A stretch of DNA of 64,000 nucleotides from Bacillus sp. SKDU12 (GTDB taxonomy: Bacteria; Bacillota; Bacilli; Bacillales; Bacillaceae): positions 238,273 to 302,272 of the forward strand of contig NZ_MSRC01000016.1 in the NCBI RefSeq assembly GCF_010093085.1. The letters are read 5' to 3'. Below, one piece after another: positions 1-7,187 of the stretch. The position numbers and the translations under genes are program-made. Numbering within the stretch: the stretch's first letter is position 1; each line of letters begins with the position of its first letter. The notes under the pieces were generated by a model. That model saw nothing but the letters and a program-made list of their open reading frames with translations. It made no database searches and was not told the origin of the DNA.

Positions 1-29
1 CCATGCTTAAAGAAACACACACCCTTGAT

Positions 30-215
30 CTCCGGATAGCCCTCCGCGAAAAAGCACGCGGCAGTCCTGCACTTATTCAGATACAGTCCCAGCATAGAGA
101 AGGATCGGCTTTCTCCACACTTCGGCGCTGATGCCTTTTACACATGGTTAACAGCTCCTGTCAGCCTGGCATGTGTGACTTATCATCCGCGCAACCTCTA
201 CCTCACTGAGAAAGA
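30..215 (-). ncRNA. Lysine riboswitch (L-box) aptamer
   Basis: Read on the minus strand, this stretch has the conserved L-box pieces in order: GAGGTAGAGGTTGCGCG near 190-206, AGT and GCCGAAG blocks in the middle, and the closing GGAGGGCTATCC at 34-45. The class binds lysine and usually controls lysine synthesis or transport genes by termination. The controlled gene lies beyond base 1; in B. subtilis the neighbour here is the permease gene yvsH. A possible promoter (-35 TTGACA at 272-277) lies just upstream. Only the aptamer is complete; the expression platform is mostly outside the window. Confidence 0.85.
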
Positions 216-290
216 GTGAGGATTTGAAAATATTCAGTTACTCCCAGAAGGTTATCAAAGAAAGGATGATCTGTCAAAGGGAACAGATGG

Positions 291-319
291 AAAATACGGA
301 TAGGGCCAAACCCTATCCG
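291..319 (-). terminator. sspJ terminator
   Basis: A 9-bp perfect stem (297-305 with 311-319) has a five-base loop. On the minus strand it is followed by TATTTT, directly after the sspJ stop. Confidence 0.7.
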
Positions 320-326
320 CATGTAA

Positions 327-467
327 CTAGCGATTATTTTTCTTTTTTTGCACAGCTTCTTGAAGCGGATCGTCTTTGAGAGCTGAACCGGCATCTTCAA
401 GAGCTCCCTGGATGACGTTTTTTTCTTTTCCAGAGCGTTTTTCTTTATCTTTATTAAAGAAACCCAT
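327..467 (-). CDS. sspJ: Small acid-soluble spore protein J
   Basis: A 46-codon frame runs from ATG at 467 to TAG at 327, with Shine-Dalgarno AAAGAGGTG just upstream. The product starts MGFFNKDKEK, is rich in Lys, Asp and Glu, and ends KKKNNR. It matches my memory of B. subtilis SspJ almost residue for residue. SspJ is a minor SASP made in the forespore under sigma-G. A plausible sigma-G promoter (TGTATA, 18 nt, CATCTTA) lies at 503-533. It is monocistronic, with its own terminator, between a riboswitch leader and divergent yvsG. Its individual role in the spore is not known to be essential. It is short enough that length-filtered gene finding would miss it. Confidence 0.9.
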   Translation of the reverse strand: MGFFNKDKEKRSGKEKNVIQGALEDAGSALKDDPLQEAVQKKKNNR

Positions 468-502
468 TCGTATCACCTCTTTATAGAAAATAGGTACATG
501 TT

Positions 503-533
503 TAAGATGCCTTTTTCTTTGAGAAATTATACA
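503..533 (-). promoter_or_regulatory. Putative sigma-G promoter of sspJ
   Basis: On the minus strand, TGTATA (528-533) and CATCTTA (503-509) are 18 nt apart. This is close to the sigma-G pattern and correctly placed for sspJ. Confidence 0.5.
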
Positions 534-628
534 TTTTTTTCACTCAAAGTCCTGTTGATCAAACATACATTCTCTTGATATATTTGTAATTCAGAGATTT
601 TTTGCAAAAGATAAAGGAGAAGCGACAA

Positions 629-1111
629 ATGACAGGAAAAACACACATCATGGGAGGCATCGCTTCTTGTACAGCAGCGGCTTATTATTATGGTTTTGAT
701 CCAGTGCTTATGGCAGCGTCAGGCGCAATTGGGGCATTAATACCCGATATCTGCCACACGCAAAGCAAAATCGGGAGAAGGTTTCCTTTTATATCGAAAG
801 TGGTCAGTTCCGTTTTTGGCCATCGAACCTTTACGCACAGCCTGCTGTTTCTGCTCATTATGTTTTTTATCACATCCACTTATATTCCAGATATAAACAT
901 ATCGACCGGGCTGATGATCGGAATGGCAAGCCACTTGGTTCTTGACGCTTGGACGGTGAACGGGATCAAATTATTATTCCCTTCAACGATCCGCGTGCGG
1001 CTCCCATTATATATGAAGACAGGCAGTTTTTCTGAGCAGCTCGTGTTAGCCGGCCTGACCATTGCTTCATGTTACTACTTTTATATGCTGTTTCATGGCC
1101 AAACGATTTAA
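629..1111 (+). CDS. yvsG: YdjM-family membrane-bound metal-dependent hydrolase
   Basis: The 160-aa protein starts at ATG 629, preceded by AAAGGAGA. It begins MTGKTHIMGG and has histidine/aspartate clusters typical of the YdjM/LexA-binding inner-membrane hydrolase family: THIMGG near the N-terminus, LIPDICH around residue 45, FGHRTFTHS around residue 77, and SHLVLDAWTVNG around residue 112. Four or so hydrophobic segments make it an integral membrane protein. The family is predicted to bind metal; the substrate is unknown. It is upstream of and co-directional with yvgJ, about 100 bp apart. A longer frame from 602 has no good ribosome site. Confidence 0.85.
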   Translation: MTGKTHIMGGIASCTAAAYYYGFDPVLMAASGAIGALIPDICHTQSKIGRRFPFISKVVSSVFGHRTFTHSLLFLLIMFFITSTYIPDINISTGLMIGMASHLVLDAWTVNGIKLLFPSTIRVRLPLYMKTGSFSEQLVLAGLTIASCYYFYMLFHGQTI

Positions 1112-1210
1112 ACGTGAGTGCGGGCACTTGTCTGAACAGGCTGTTTTTAGTAGGTTTTACATAAGAAGGATGTCATGAAAATGATCAAGTAAACGTGAGG
1201 GGTCATATTA

Positions 1211-3064
1211 ATGAAAGGAACCTTTTTTCACAATCAGCGGTTTTTATGGATTTCGATCGTATTTATGTGGATCAAAACATATGCGATCTATAAACTCGGC
1301 TTTGACTTACCGATTGATTCACTGTTGGAAGAGCTCATATTGCTAATCAATCCGCTCAGTTTTATTCTTCCTGTATTCGGAATCAGCCTGTTTCTGAAAC
1401 GAAACAAGCAGCGGGCCTTTTTGCTGATTGCTAATTTGGTTCTGACTGTCATTTTGATATCCAACACGATTTTTTATGGTTTTTATATTGATTTTATTAC
1501 CATCCCGGTTTTATTTCAGGCCAGTAACATGAGCGATATGGGCAGCAGTATTAAAGAGCTGTTCAATCCTCTGTTTATCGCCTTGTTTGCGGATTTCGTT
1601 TTTCTTTTGCTGCTTTCCAGAAAAGAAAAGCCCCCGCAGACAAAAGCCTCATCCCGTACGATCAAACGGTACTATGCAGCTTCCTTAGGAATGATCTTAT
1701 GCACGCTGGCACTTGCAGAAATACAGCAGCCAAAGCTTTTGGCGCATTCCTTTGACCGGGAAATGCTCGTCAAAAATATCGGACTGTTTCAGTTCCATAT
1801 CTATGATACGATTTCTCAGACGGTTCATATAAGCGCAAAAGCGTTTGCAGATGAAGACAGCATGACTGTCATTAAAAATTATACAGAAGCTGATTACAGC
1901 AAGCCTGACCAAAGCAAATTCGGTCTGGCAAAAGGGCGCAATGTCATCTTTGTAACGCTTGAATCAACCCAAAGCTTTGTTTTGAATGAAAAGGTAAATG
2001 GAAAAGAAATAACCCCGTTTATGAATGACTTCATCAAAAAAAGCTATTTCTTTGATCATTTCTACCAGCAAACCGAACAAGGCAAAACGTCTGATTCAGA
2101 ATTCATTGTCGCAAACTCGCTGTATCCTTCCCTTAGCGGAGCTGTCTTTTTCACAAAAAGCGACCATCAATTTCATACAATGTACAAATCGCTGAAAAAA
2201 CATGAATATTATTCAGCCGTCTTTCACGCCAACCATAAAACATTTTGGAACAGAGATGTGATGTACGATACATTTGGGATTGACCGCTTTTTTGATGTTG
2301 ATGATTTTCATGTAACGCCCAGAACATCGACAAGCTGGGGTTTAAAGGACAAAGAGTTTTTAGAGCAGTCCGCAGGCAAACTGAAAAGCCTGCCGCAGCC
2401 GTTTTACAGCAGTCTCATCACGTTAACGAATCATTTTCCGTTTGAAATTGAGGAAAAAGATCAGCTAATCGATGAGTTCGATTCAAGCAGTGACCTGTTA
2501 AACCGCTATGTGACGACAGTGCGATATGAAGATGAGGCATTGAAGCATTTTATCAAAAAGCTGAAAATAGAAGGCTTATACGACAACTCGATGATCGTCT
2601 TTATGGGGGATCATTACGGGATTTCAGAAGCTCATAACGAGGCAATGGCTGAGTTTTTAGGGAAAGATGAAATCACACCTTATGACAATGTTCAGCTCCA
2701 GAGGGTGCCGTTTCTTATACATATCCCGGGAATCACTGATCAAAAGCCGGAAACCATCTCTGATGCCGGAGGGCAGGTCGACGTCAGGCCGACACTGATG
2801 CACCTTCTTGGCATTGAGACAAAAGGCGAAATTCAATTCGGCAATGATTTGCTGTCAGATGACCGTACTCCATTTGCCGTGCTGAGAAACGGCAGCTTTA
2901 TTACGAATAACTATGTATACACGAAAAACACGTGCTACAGCCAAAAAACAGGTGAAGTGCTGGAAGACCAGGACGCATGTCTCCCTTATAAAGAGAAAGC
3001 AAATGAAGAACTGTCTTTCTCTGATAAAATCTTAAACGGTGACCTGCTCCGTTTTTACGAATAA
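1211..3064 (+). CDS. yvgJ: LtaS-family lipoteichoic acid primase-like enzyme
   Basis: The 617-aa protein has about five N-terminal membrane helices (residues 10-170) and an extracellular sulfatase-like domain (about 215-610). LtaS-type catalytic elements are visible: Glu251 in VTLESTQSF, the nucleophile Thr293 in QGKTSDSEF, and the metal site FMGDHYG near residue 467. LtaS enzymes polymerise glycerol phosphate from phosphatidylglycerol on the outer membrane face. In B. subtilis YvgJ is the primase paralogue that adds the first glycerol phosphate to the glycolipid anchor. A good ribosome site (GTGAGGGG) lies about 10 nt before ATG. It is followed by a shared terminator with convergent yvgK. 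Confidence 0.9.
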   Translation: MKGTFFHNQRFLWISIVFMWIKTYAIYKLGFDLPIDSLLEELILLINPLSFILPVFGISLFLKRNKQRAFLLIANLVLTVILISNTIFYGFYIDFITIPVLFQASNMSDMGSSIKELFNPLFIALFADFVFLLLLSRKEKPPQTKASSRTIKRYYAASLGMILCTLALAEIQQPKLLAHSFDREMLVKNIGLFQFHIYDTISQTVHISAKAFADEDSMTVIKNYTEADYSKPDQSKFGLAKGRNVIFVTLESTQSFVLNEKVNGKEITPFMNDFIKKSYFFDHFYQQTEQGKTSDSEFIVANSLYPSLSGAVFFTKSDHQFHTMYKSLKKHEYYSAVFHANHKTFWNRDVMYDTFGIDRFFDVDDFHVTPRTSTSWGLKDKEFLEQSAGKLKSLPQPFYSSLITLTNHFPFEIEEKDQLIDEFDSSSDLLNRYVTTVRYEDEALKHFIKKLKIEGLYDNSMIVFMGDHYGISEAHNEAMAEFLGKDEITPYDNVQLQRVPFLIHIPGITDQKPETISDAGGQVDVRPTLMHLLGIETKGEIQFGNDLLSDDRTPFAVLRNGSFITNNYVYTKNTCYSQKTGEVLEDQDACLPYKEKANEELSFSDKILNGDLLRFYE

Positions 3065-3092
3065 AAAATCCCTCCTTTCCAGAGGGATTTTT
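3064..3092. terminator. Bidirectional terminator yvgJ/yvgK
   Basis: An 11-bp stem (3064-3074 with 3082-3092) has A and T runs on both sides. It lies between two convergent genes and touches the yvgK stop codon. Confidence 0.85.
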
Positions 3093-4017
3093 ATGTTTCC
3101 AACATCACTTTGCCGGTCAGCTTCGTCTCATAGCCGTTTAATTGAGCCAGATTTGCTTTGTATTCCTCAGATTGTAAGATCTCCTTCACAGCTTTCAGCA
3201 GCTGCTCATGTTTTTTCAAAACGATGATGTCATATTGCTCGTCGATGAGCGGAATAAAATCCACACTGCCCATGTGCGCCGCGTGCTGCGCTCCGATTCC
3301 CGCGTCTGCCTGTCCGCTTGAGACTTGGGAAGCGACAGCATAATGATCGGTCACGATCTCCTCGTATCCCTTTACATCAGCCGGATTCACATGAAGCAAG
3401 CCAAGCTGTTCATCAAGGAGCACCCTTGCGCCAGAACCCTTTTCCCTGTTGATGATCCGGATATCGGCTCTTTTCAAGTCTTCCCAGCCTTGAATGTTTT
3501 TCGGATTCCCTTTTTGAACATACAGTCCGGCTTTGCGGAGAACAACATTGATCAAACAAAACGGCTCGCCTGACAAAATCCGTTTTGCATAAGGTGTGTT
3601 ATATTGGCCTGTTTCTGCATCGTACAAATGCAGGCTGACAATATCACATTTACCTTGATACATATCAATCAGGCTGTTCAAACTACCTTTGTATTTGCGG
3701 AGCGGCGTCTCCTGAATAGCATTTTCCAATTGCTTGCTAAGGAGATCCATCGAAATATCCTGGCCGCTGATCATAACATTCGATCTGCCCTCCACCTCCG
3801 TCTCGTGCATCTTTTTCGGCTCTTCGACAGCAGCCAGAGGCTGAGACATTCTCATATTTGACTTATATTGCTTCAAATCTTCTTCGTCTACACGCATCTG
3901 CCTGCCGACACGGTAAGCAGAGATCATGCCTTTTTTGATCAAATCATAAACGGTCAGCTTCGATACCTTCAGCAGGCCTGCCACTTCTTCTATCGTATAG
4001 GAAGAGGTTTCATTCAT
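3091..4017 (-). CDS. yvgK: HTH plus periplasmic-binding-like molybdate regulator
   Basis: The 308-aa protein has an excisionase/MerR-like helix-turn-helix at about residues 7-52 (YTIEEVAGLLKVSKLTVYDLI, RVGRQMRV). A C-terminal half resembles a periplasmic-binding-protein fold (PBP-like domain, about 95-300). That layout is typical of one-component regulators of molybdate or tungstate uptake. It is divergent from the molybdate-binding lipoprotein gene yvgL, so it most likely controls yvgLM. Possible starts are GTG 4026, ATG 4023 and ATG 4017; AGGAG at 4028-4032 fits 4023 (4 nt) or 4017 (10 nt), and I chose 4017. No ligand evidence is visible in the sequence itself. Confidence 0.85.
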   Translation of the reverse strand: MNETSSYTIEEVAGLLKVSKLTVYDLIKKGMISAYRVGRQMRVDEEDLKQYKSNMRMSQPLAAVEEPKKMHETEVEGRSNVMISGQDISMDLLSKQLENAIQETPLRKYKGSLNSLIDMYQGKCDIVSLHLYDAETGQYNTPYAKRILSGEPFCLINVVLRKAGLYVQKGNPKNIQGWEDLKRADIRIINREKGSGARVLLDEQLGLLHVNPADVKGYEEIVTDHYAVASQVSSGQADAGIGAQHAAHMGSVDFIPLIDEQYDIIVLKKHEQLLKAVKEILQSEEYKANLAQLNGYETKLTGKVMLET

Positions 4018-4089
4018 TATCATCACTCTCCTATTTTATTATACCTTTTCATCAAATTTAAAAATACCACACAAATGAAACATAATTAG

Positions 4090-4115
4090 TTATAATTAGA
4101 TATATCTAATTATAA
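4090..4115. promoter_or_regulatory. Perfect 26-bp palindrome, probable YvgK operator over the yvgL promoter
   Basis: The half-site TTATAATTAGATA is followed by its exact reverse complement. It contains a TATAAT hexamer (4091-4096) and ends at the yvgL ribosome site. Placement between the divergent regulator and transporter genes suggests the YvgK binding site; that assignment is inference. Confidence 0.7.
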
Positions 4116-4126
4116 GGGGTGCGATC

Positions 4127-4909
4127 ATGCTTAAAAAGTATTCCATTCTAACAGCAGCCTTAGCCGTTTTTCTGCTTGCAGCAGGCTGCTCTTCAAACCA
4201 GTCTTCAGCAGACAGCGAGAAAAAGGTGACGCTAACCATCTCAGCTGCCGCCAGCACAAAGGATGCACTTGAAGAAATCCAAAAAAATTACGAAAAAAAA
4301 CATCAACCTATTACCATCCAAGATAACTATGGCTCATCCGGCGCCTTGCAAAAACAGATTTCTCAAGGAGCAGGAGCAGATCTGTTTTTCTCAGCTGCCG
4401 AGGATAAATTTCAAAAGCTGGTGGATGATGGCGATATTGCAAAAAAAGACAGCACTGACTTAGTTGGTAATGAAATTGTGCTGATCGTGCCGAAAAACGG
4501 GGATTCGCCTGTGACAAGCTTCAGCAATTTGGCTGATTCAGAAAAAATCGCCCTCGGCACGCCGGAATCGGTTCCCGCAGGCGCTTACGCGAAAGAAGCC
4601 CTGACAAAGTTGTCTTTATGGAACAAACTAAAGGGTAAGATCGTTTACGGAAAAGACGTTCGCCAAGTTCTTTCTTATGTAGAAACCGGCAATGTGGACG
4701 CCGGCATTGTTTATAAAACAGACGCTCTGATCTCTAAAAAGGTCAGCATCATTGACGGGGCAAAAGCAGATACACACAGCCCAATTGTCTATCCATTAGG
4801 GATTGTAAAAGATACAAAACACCGGAAAGAAGCAAAGGCATTTTACGATTACCTGCAATCTGAAGCAGCAATGAAAGTATTTGAGAAATATGGCTTTACT
4901 GCCAAATAG
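4127..4909 (+). CDS. yvgL: Molybdate ABC transporter substrate-binding lipoprotein (ModA)
   Basis: The 260-aa protein has a lipoprotein signal with lipobox LAAGC (Cys21), then a type II periplasmic-binding fold. ModA hallmarks are present: SAAASTKDALEEI near residue 40, NYGSSGALQKQI near residue 67, the GTPESVPAGAYAKEAL stretch and the late VDAGIVYKTDA segment. It binds molybdate/tungstate outside the membrane for the permease YvgM, whose gene overlaps its end by 20 bp. Start ATG 4127 follows AAGGGGTG and the operator-like palindrome. No modC-type ATPase gene follows. Confidence 0.9.
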   Translation: MLKKYSILTAALAVFLLAAGCSSNQSSADSEKKVTLTISAAASTKDALEEIQKNYEKKHQPITIQDNYGSSGALQKQISQGAGADLFFSAAEDKFQKLVDDGDIAKKDSTDLVGNEIVLIVPKNGDSPVTSFSNLADSEKIALGTPESVPAGAYAKEALTKLSLWNKLKGKIVYGKDVRQVLSYVETGNVDAGIVYKTDALISKKVSIIDGAKADTHSPIVYPLGIVKDTKHRKEAKAFYDYLQSEAAMKVFEKYGFTAK

Positions 4910-5573
4910 CATAAGTGCTTCAGAATTTTTCACACCTGTTTTGCTTTCCTTTCAGGTGGCAGCAATTGCCGGAATCGTTGTGATCATTCTTGGAACACTG
5001 GCTGGCGCATGGATGTCACAGGCATCCTTTTTCGGAAAAACGGCGCTCGAAACCTTTTTTCTGCTTCCGCTCGTTCTTCCGCCTACCGTTGTCGGTTTTA
5101 TCTTGATTGTTATATTCGGAAAGCACAGTTTCATTGGACAAGCGATTGAGTGGGTTTTTCAGCAGCCTGTCATTTTCACTTGGTGGGCCGCTGTGATCGC
5201 TTCAGCTGTTGTGGCCTTTCCGCTTATGTATCAATCCGCCAAAACCGGGTTTTCTGACATTGATCCCGATATACAGGGTGCGGCAATGGTAGACGGCGCA
5301 AGCAGGTGGCAGGTATTTATCTATATTTCCGTCCCGCTTGCCTATCCTTCATTGCTGACCGGAAGCATCCTCAGCCTCGCGCGGGCGCTCGGAGAATTCG
5401 GGGCCACACTGATGTTTGCTGGGAATATCCCCGGTGTTACGCAAACACTGCCGACAGCGATATATGTCGCATTGGATTCCGGCAACAACACCCTTGCTTG
5501 GGCGTGGGTCGTCTGTATCGTTGTCATATCCTTTTTGATGCTGTTTTTTATTCAACAAAAAAAGACACACTAA
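4890..5573 (+). CDS. yvgM: Molybdate ABC transporter permease (ModB)
   Basis: The 227-aa integral membrane protein has about five or six helices and the binding-protein-dependent permease (EAA) loop, here GAAMVDGASRWQVFIYISVPLA around residues 130-149. That loop normally contacts an ATPase. LGEFGATLMFAGN is also typical of ModB. It starts at ATG 4890 inside the end of yvgL, so translation is probably coupled. The cognate ATPase is not encoded here; the locus ends at a strong terminator. It presumably borrows an ATPase encoded elsewhere. Confidence 0.9.
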   Translation: MALLPNSISASEFFTPVLLSFQVAAIAGIVVIILGTLAGAWMSQASFFGKTALETFFLLPLVLPPTVVGFILIVIFGKHSFIGQAIEWVFQQPVIFTWWAAVIASAVVAFPLMYQSAKTGFSDIDPDIQGAAMVDGASRWQVFIYISVPLAYPSLLTGSILSLARALGEFGATLMFAGNIPGVTQTLPTAIYVALDSGNNTLAWAWVVCIVVISFLMLFFIQQKKTH

Positions 5574-5600
5574 AAAACTCCCCGTCACAGGGGAGTTTTT
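5573..5600. terminator. Bidirectional terminator yvgM/yvgN
   Basis: An 11-bp perfect stem (5573-5583 with 5590-5600) carries A/T runs on both sides between convergent genes. Confidence 0.9.
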
Positions 5601-5602
5601 GA

Positions 5603-6433
5603 TTAAAACAAAAGTTCGTCCGGATCCGGACCGACACGCTCATCTTTGTTTAATGCGTCAATTTTGTCCATGTCTTCTTGAGACAATTCGAAATCAAAAA
5701 TATCAGCGTTTTCGATAATGCGGTGTTCTTTAATGGATTTTGGAATTGTGATCACTTCGTGCTGAAGATCCCAACGCAAGATGACTTGAGCCACAGATTT
5801 ATTGTGTTTTTCTGCAATCTGTGCAATCACTTCGTTATCCAAAAGCTGTCCCTGCATAAGGGGAGACCATGCTTCCATCTGGATGCCGTTCGCTTTGCAG
5901 TAATCTCTTACTTCTTTTTGCGTGAGACGAGGGTGAAATTCCACTTGGTTCACCATCGGTTTGATCTCAGCCGCTTTCAGCAGTTCGTCTAAATGATGAA
6001 CCTGGAAGTTGCTGACGCCGATTGCGCGGATTTTGCCGTCTTTGTACAGCTTTTCAAGCGCGCGCCACGTATCTTTATATTTATCCTTGCCAGGCCAGTG
6101 GATTAAGTACAAGTCTAAGTAATCAAGCTGAAGTCGTTCAAGGCTTTTTTCAAAGGCAGCAAGCGTTTTTTCGTAGCCTTGATCTTCATTCCATACTTTT
6201 GATGTAATGAACAGCTCTTCTCTTGCCACACCGGATTCTTTAATCCCGATGCCCACGCCTTCTTCATTTTGGTAGACAGCCGCTGTATCAATACTGCGGT
6301 AACCGTTTTTAATCGCCGCTTTCACAGATTCAGTCGCTTCACTTCCGTTTTCTACTTTAAAAACACCAAGACCGAACCAAGGCATTTCCACTCCATTATG
6401 TAGCTTTACAGTATCTTTTAAACTTTTTGGCAC
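5603..6433 (-). CDS. yvgN: Glyoxal/methylglyoxal reductase, aldo-keto reductase
   Basis: The 276-aa NADPH-dependent aldo-keto reductase has the full tetrad visible: Asp49 and Tyr54 (SIDTAAVY), Lys79 (ITSKVW) and His112 (LIHWPG). The cofactor-binding segment VTIPKS-type (here ITIPKSIKEHR) is near the C-terminus. YvgN reduces glyoxal and methylglyoxal. I chose GTG 6433: AAAGGGTGG sits 8 nt before it, whereas the upstream ATG at 6445 lies right against that ribosome site. The resulting 276 aa equals the length I recall for B. subtilis YvgN. It is a single gene. Confidence 0.9.
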   Translation of the reverse strand: MPKSLKDTVKLHNGVEMPWFGLGVFKVENGSEATESVKAAIKNGYRSIDTAAVYQNEEGVGIGIKESGVAREELFITSKVWNEDQGYEKTLAAFEKSLERLQLDYLDLYLIHWPGKDKYKDTWRALEKLYKDGKIRAIGVSNFQVHHLDELLKAAEIKPMVNQVEFHPRLTQKEVRDYCKANGIQMEAWSPLMQGQLLDNEVIAQIAEKHNKSVAQVILRWDLQHEVITIPKSIKEHRIIENADIFDFELSQEDMDKIDALNKDERVGPDPDELLF

Positions 6434-6590
6434 TTGAACATCCACCCTTTCAAAGAAATAGAAGTGATTATATTATCTCACATTCCTCTCGGCAGATACC
6501 AACAATAAGCTTAAGAGCCTATTTCTGCTTCTTTTTTCACGTCACAGCCAATTTCAATACACTATTTTATTCCTATTTTAGAAAAAATGA

Positions 6591-6615
6591 GATTATGAAA
6601 AACTGAGCAGGGTAT
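6591..6615 (+). promoter_or_regulatory. Putative sigma-B promoter of yvgO
   Basis: GATTAT (6591-6596), 13 nt, then GGGTAT (6610-6615). The -10 fits the sigma-B GGGWAW pattern exactly and the -35 matches 4 of 6. yvgO is known as a general-stress gene in B. subtilis. Confidence 0.55.
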
Positions 6616-6655
6616 TTGAATAGTGCAACCACCAAAAAACAAAGGAGGAAACATT

Positions 6656-7141
6656 TTGAAACACATTCGTATCCCAATGACACTTGCGCTTGGTGCCGCT
6701 TTGACCATTGCCCCTTTGTCTTTTGCTTCCGCTGAAGAAAAACCAACTCCAAAGATCTCGCAGACCAAAACAGCCCGAGCATCTGCGTCTGAGGTCGGTC
6801 TCAATGTAAACCTTGATGTGCTTGGCATTGCCAACCAGATTTCCGACGCCATTAAATCCGCACAGAACCGGGATGGATTTGTGAAAAATCTTATGGAGTC
6901 TTCCTTCTACGCTTCCGGTCAAAAATACAACGTCATGGTATTTAATTTAAGTCAGGAATATGAAGATCACTTACATGGTGTGCAATTTTACGGCTCAGCC
7001 GTTTACGACGGCATTACGTATGGCATATGGGTATTTGAAGACGGAACCTTTACAAACAAAGGGGATGGCGGCTGGATCAACTGGGCCTTCAGAGGCTGGT
7101 TCGACCGGGATGGCAGCACCGTCGAATTTCATCGCCCTTAA
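6656..7141 (+). CDS. yvgO: Secreted stress protein YvgO (antifungal-family protein)
   Basis: The 161-aa exported protein starts at TTG 6656, placed 6 nt after AAAGGAGGA. A classical signal peptide (MKHIRIPMTLALG...SFASA) is probably cleaved near residue 26. The mature protein has no Cys and a Trp/Gly-rich second half (YGIWVFEDGTF, GGWINWAFRGWFDRDG). A homologue from B. thuringiensis has been reported as an antifungal protein; in B. subtilis YvgO is linked to the sigma-B general stress response. Single gene with its own promoter, converging on nhaK. The molecular target is not evident. Confidence 0.9.
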   Translation: MKHIRIPMTLALGAALTIAPLSFASAEEKPTPKISQTKTARASASEVGLNVNLDVLGIANQISDAIKSAQNRDGFVKNLMESSFYASGQKYNVMVFNLSQEYEDHLHGVQFYGSAVYDGITYGIWVFEDGTFTNKGDGGWINWAFRGWFDRDGSTVEFHRP

Positions 7142-7149
7142 TATATAGA

Positions 7150-7180
7150 AAAAAGCTGGCGCTCTGGCGCCAGCTTTTTT
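7150..7180. terminator. Bidirectional terminator yvgO/nhaK
   Basis: A GC-rich stem (7154-7162 with 7167-7175) is flanked by A and T runs between convergent genes. Confidence 0.9.
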
Positions 7181-7187
7181 CCGTTAT

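Noticed and set aside
203..400. 65-codon minus-strand frame
   Set aside because: It overlaps sspJ in another frame and part of the riboswitch leader and has no ribosome site; sspJ explains the region.
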